Assembly: GCA_030606285.1 (NCBI GenBank)
Contig: JAUWGS010000003.1
Location: forward strand, 124,001-188,000
Origin: Planctomycetales bacterium
Lineage (GTDB): Bacteria; 4484-113
Length of the DNA: 64,000 nt
Direction of reading: 5' to 3'
How positions within the stretch are numbered: the first letter of the stretch is position 1; each line of letters opens with the position of its first letter. Under the pieces are notes generated by a model. The model saw only the letters and a list, made by a program, of their open reading frames with translations. It was not told the origin of the DNA and ran no database searches. Both the position numbers and the translations under genes were made by a program. Shown here in pieces: positions 63,555-64,000 of the stretch.

Positions 63555-64000
63555 TCATCGAGGATAGTTCTTCAGCAGGAGGACATCTTGATTGCCTCCC
63601 CCCTCGTCAATTACACCTTCAGGAGTGATCTCGATCCCTTCTGGTGAAGTCTGTGTACCCTCAATGTCGTCTGTTATACCCTCGGGGTAGCCAACTGTGA
63701 CTCCGGGATCACCCGTTACTCCCGCTACACTGAGCCACTCTCCTGCAGCGTCGGGAGCTTCAGCGCAAACAAATATGTTCCCGCTCTCATCCACAACTGT
63801 GGCCGACGCTTTGTCACTTGTAGAAGTTCCCCAAGTTTTTCCCCATAGCGGATTTCCTGTTGTGTCGAATCCCAATAAGAGGACATCGTACTGCCCTGCT
63901 CCGTAGGATGTAGTGGAACCGACCACAAGTAGCCACTGTCTGCCACCAATCAACAGGTCTAGGGCGCTATCTATGCCAGAACCACCATAAGTCTTTGCCC
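63555..64000 (-). CDS. SBBP-type beta-propeller protein, C-terminal part (partial)
   Basis: The reading frame stays open to the window end, so the gene begins beyond 64000; the ORF-track start (63953) is an internal codon. The visible 148 residues contain SBBP-like beta-propeller blades: AKTYGGSGIDSALDLLIGG, GQYDVLLLGFDTTGNPLWGKTWG, and ATVVDESGNIFVCAEA, each with the DTxGN and TYGG wording typical of this repeat family. The C-terminus is low-complexity with three PEG(I/V) units (PEGITDDIEG, PEGIEI, PEGVIDEGG). It is probably a secreted or surface protein of unknown role. It converges on tRNA-Arg. Confidence 0.8.
   Translation of the reverse strand, partial: AKTYGGSGIDSALDLLIGGRQWLLVVGSTTSYGAGQYDVLLLGFDTTGNPLWGKTWGTSTSDKASATVVDESGNIFVCAEAPDAAGEWLSVAGVTGDPGVTVGYPEGITDDIEGTQTSPEGIEITPEGVIDEGGGNQDVLLLKNYPR

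Overview
The window reads as about 64 kb of chromosomal, housekeeping-rich DNA from a free-living bacterium of moderate to high G+C, with no rRNA, phage, insertion sequence or CRISPR array visible. A diderm envelope is suggested by a TolC-type outer-membrane protein, an LptA/OstA-like protein and an O-antigen-ligase-type protein. SepF, HspR, RNase J and a TRAP (MtrB) homologue are traits of the Terrabacteria side of the tree. A diderm Terrabacteria lineage such as Armatimonadota fits, but this is inference and no 16S gene is present to test it.

Layout. 0.1-2.2 kb: two tandem membrane/PH-like proteins and ispE. 2.2-7 kb: tRNA-Ile and tRNA-Ala, a TPR protein, a B-box/RDD membrane protein, a polytopic membrane protein, TolC and a MacB/LolD-class ATPase. 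7-14.8 kb: surface-polysaccharide genes (UDP-sugar dehydrogenase, O-antigen ligase family, two glycosyltransferases, phosphohexomutase) with surE and thioredoxin. 15-23.7 kb: LMW phosphatase, then a leftward heat-shock operon dnaK-hsp20-grpE-dnaJ-hspR-clp-fmdB-fecR. 24-30.7 kb: htrA, ftsH, folE, a pentaheme cytochrome, folP, acyP. 30.7-35.4 kb: purE facing away from deoB, an rmlB-like dehydratase, mtrB (TRAP), a HypA-like protein, tsaD, tRNA-Arg. 35.4-40.2 kb: hydrolase, ComEC, rpsT and rpsF-rpsR-rplI. 40.2-62.7 kb: one almost unbroken leftward array. In transcription order it is tRNA-Thr, tuf, rpmG, tRNA-Trp, secE, nusG, rplKAJL, rpoBC, sepF, rnj, uppP, wecG/tagA-like, ftsE, ftsX, envC-like M23 peptidase, ctpA, NYN protein, lptA-like. 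62.7-64 kb: a non-coding stretch with paired hairpins, a strong terminator and a heptamer repeat, then tRNA-Arg and the end of a beta-propeller gene.

How the genes work together. The leftward array ties transcription and translation (RpoBC, NusG, EF-Tu, L1/L7/L10/L11/L33) to septation (SepF, FtsEX and its likely LytM partner), lipid-carrier recycling (UppP) and RNA turnover (RNase J). The heat-shock operon encodes a full DnaK system, a small Hsp, its repressor HspR and a ClpC-shaped AAA+ protein whose ClpP-docking tripeptide appears to be lost. HtrA and FtsH follow divergently, so protein quality control covers about 12 kb.

Most notable: a TRAP homologue that keeps every tryptophan- and RNA-contacting residue I recall, beside an orphan HypA-like protein; the Clp protein without a ClpP loop; a ComEC with a decayed metallo-beta-lactamase domain; a perfect 8-bp dyad forming both -10 regions between purE and deoB; recurrent TGNTAGAAT promoters, some giving leaderless or near-leaderless mRNAs; and a 7-nt-period repeat beside an orphan terminator. 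I did not find a clearly new multi-gene system. All reading was by eye, with no database search.
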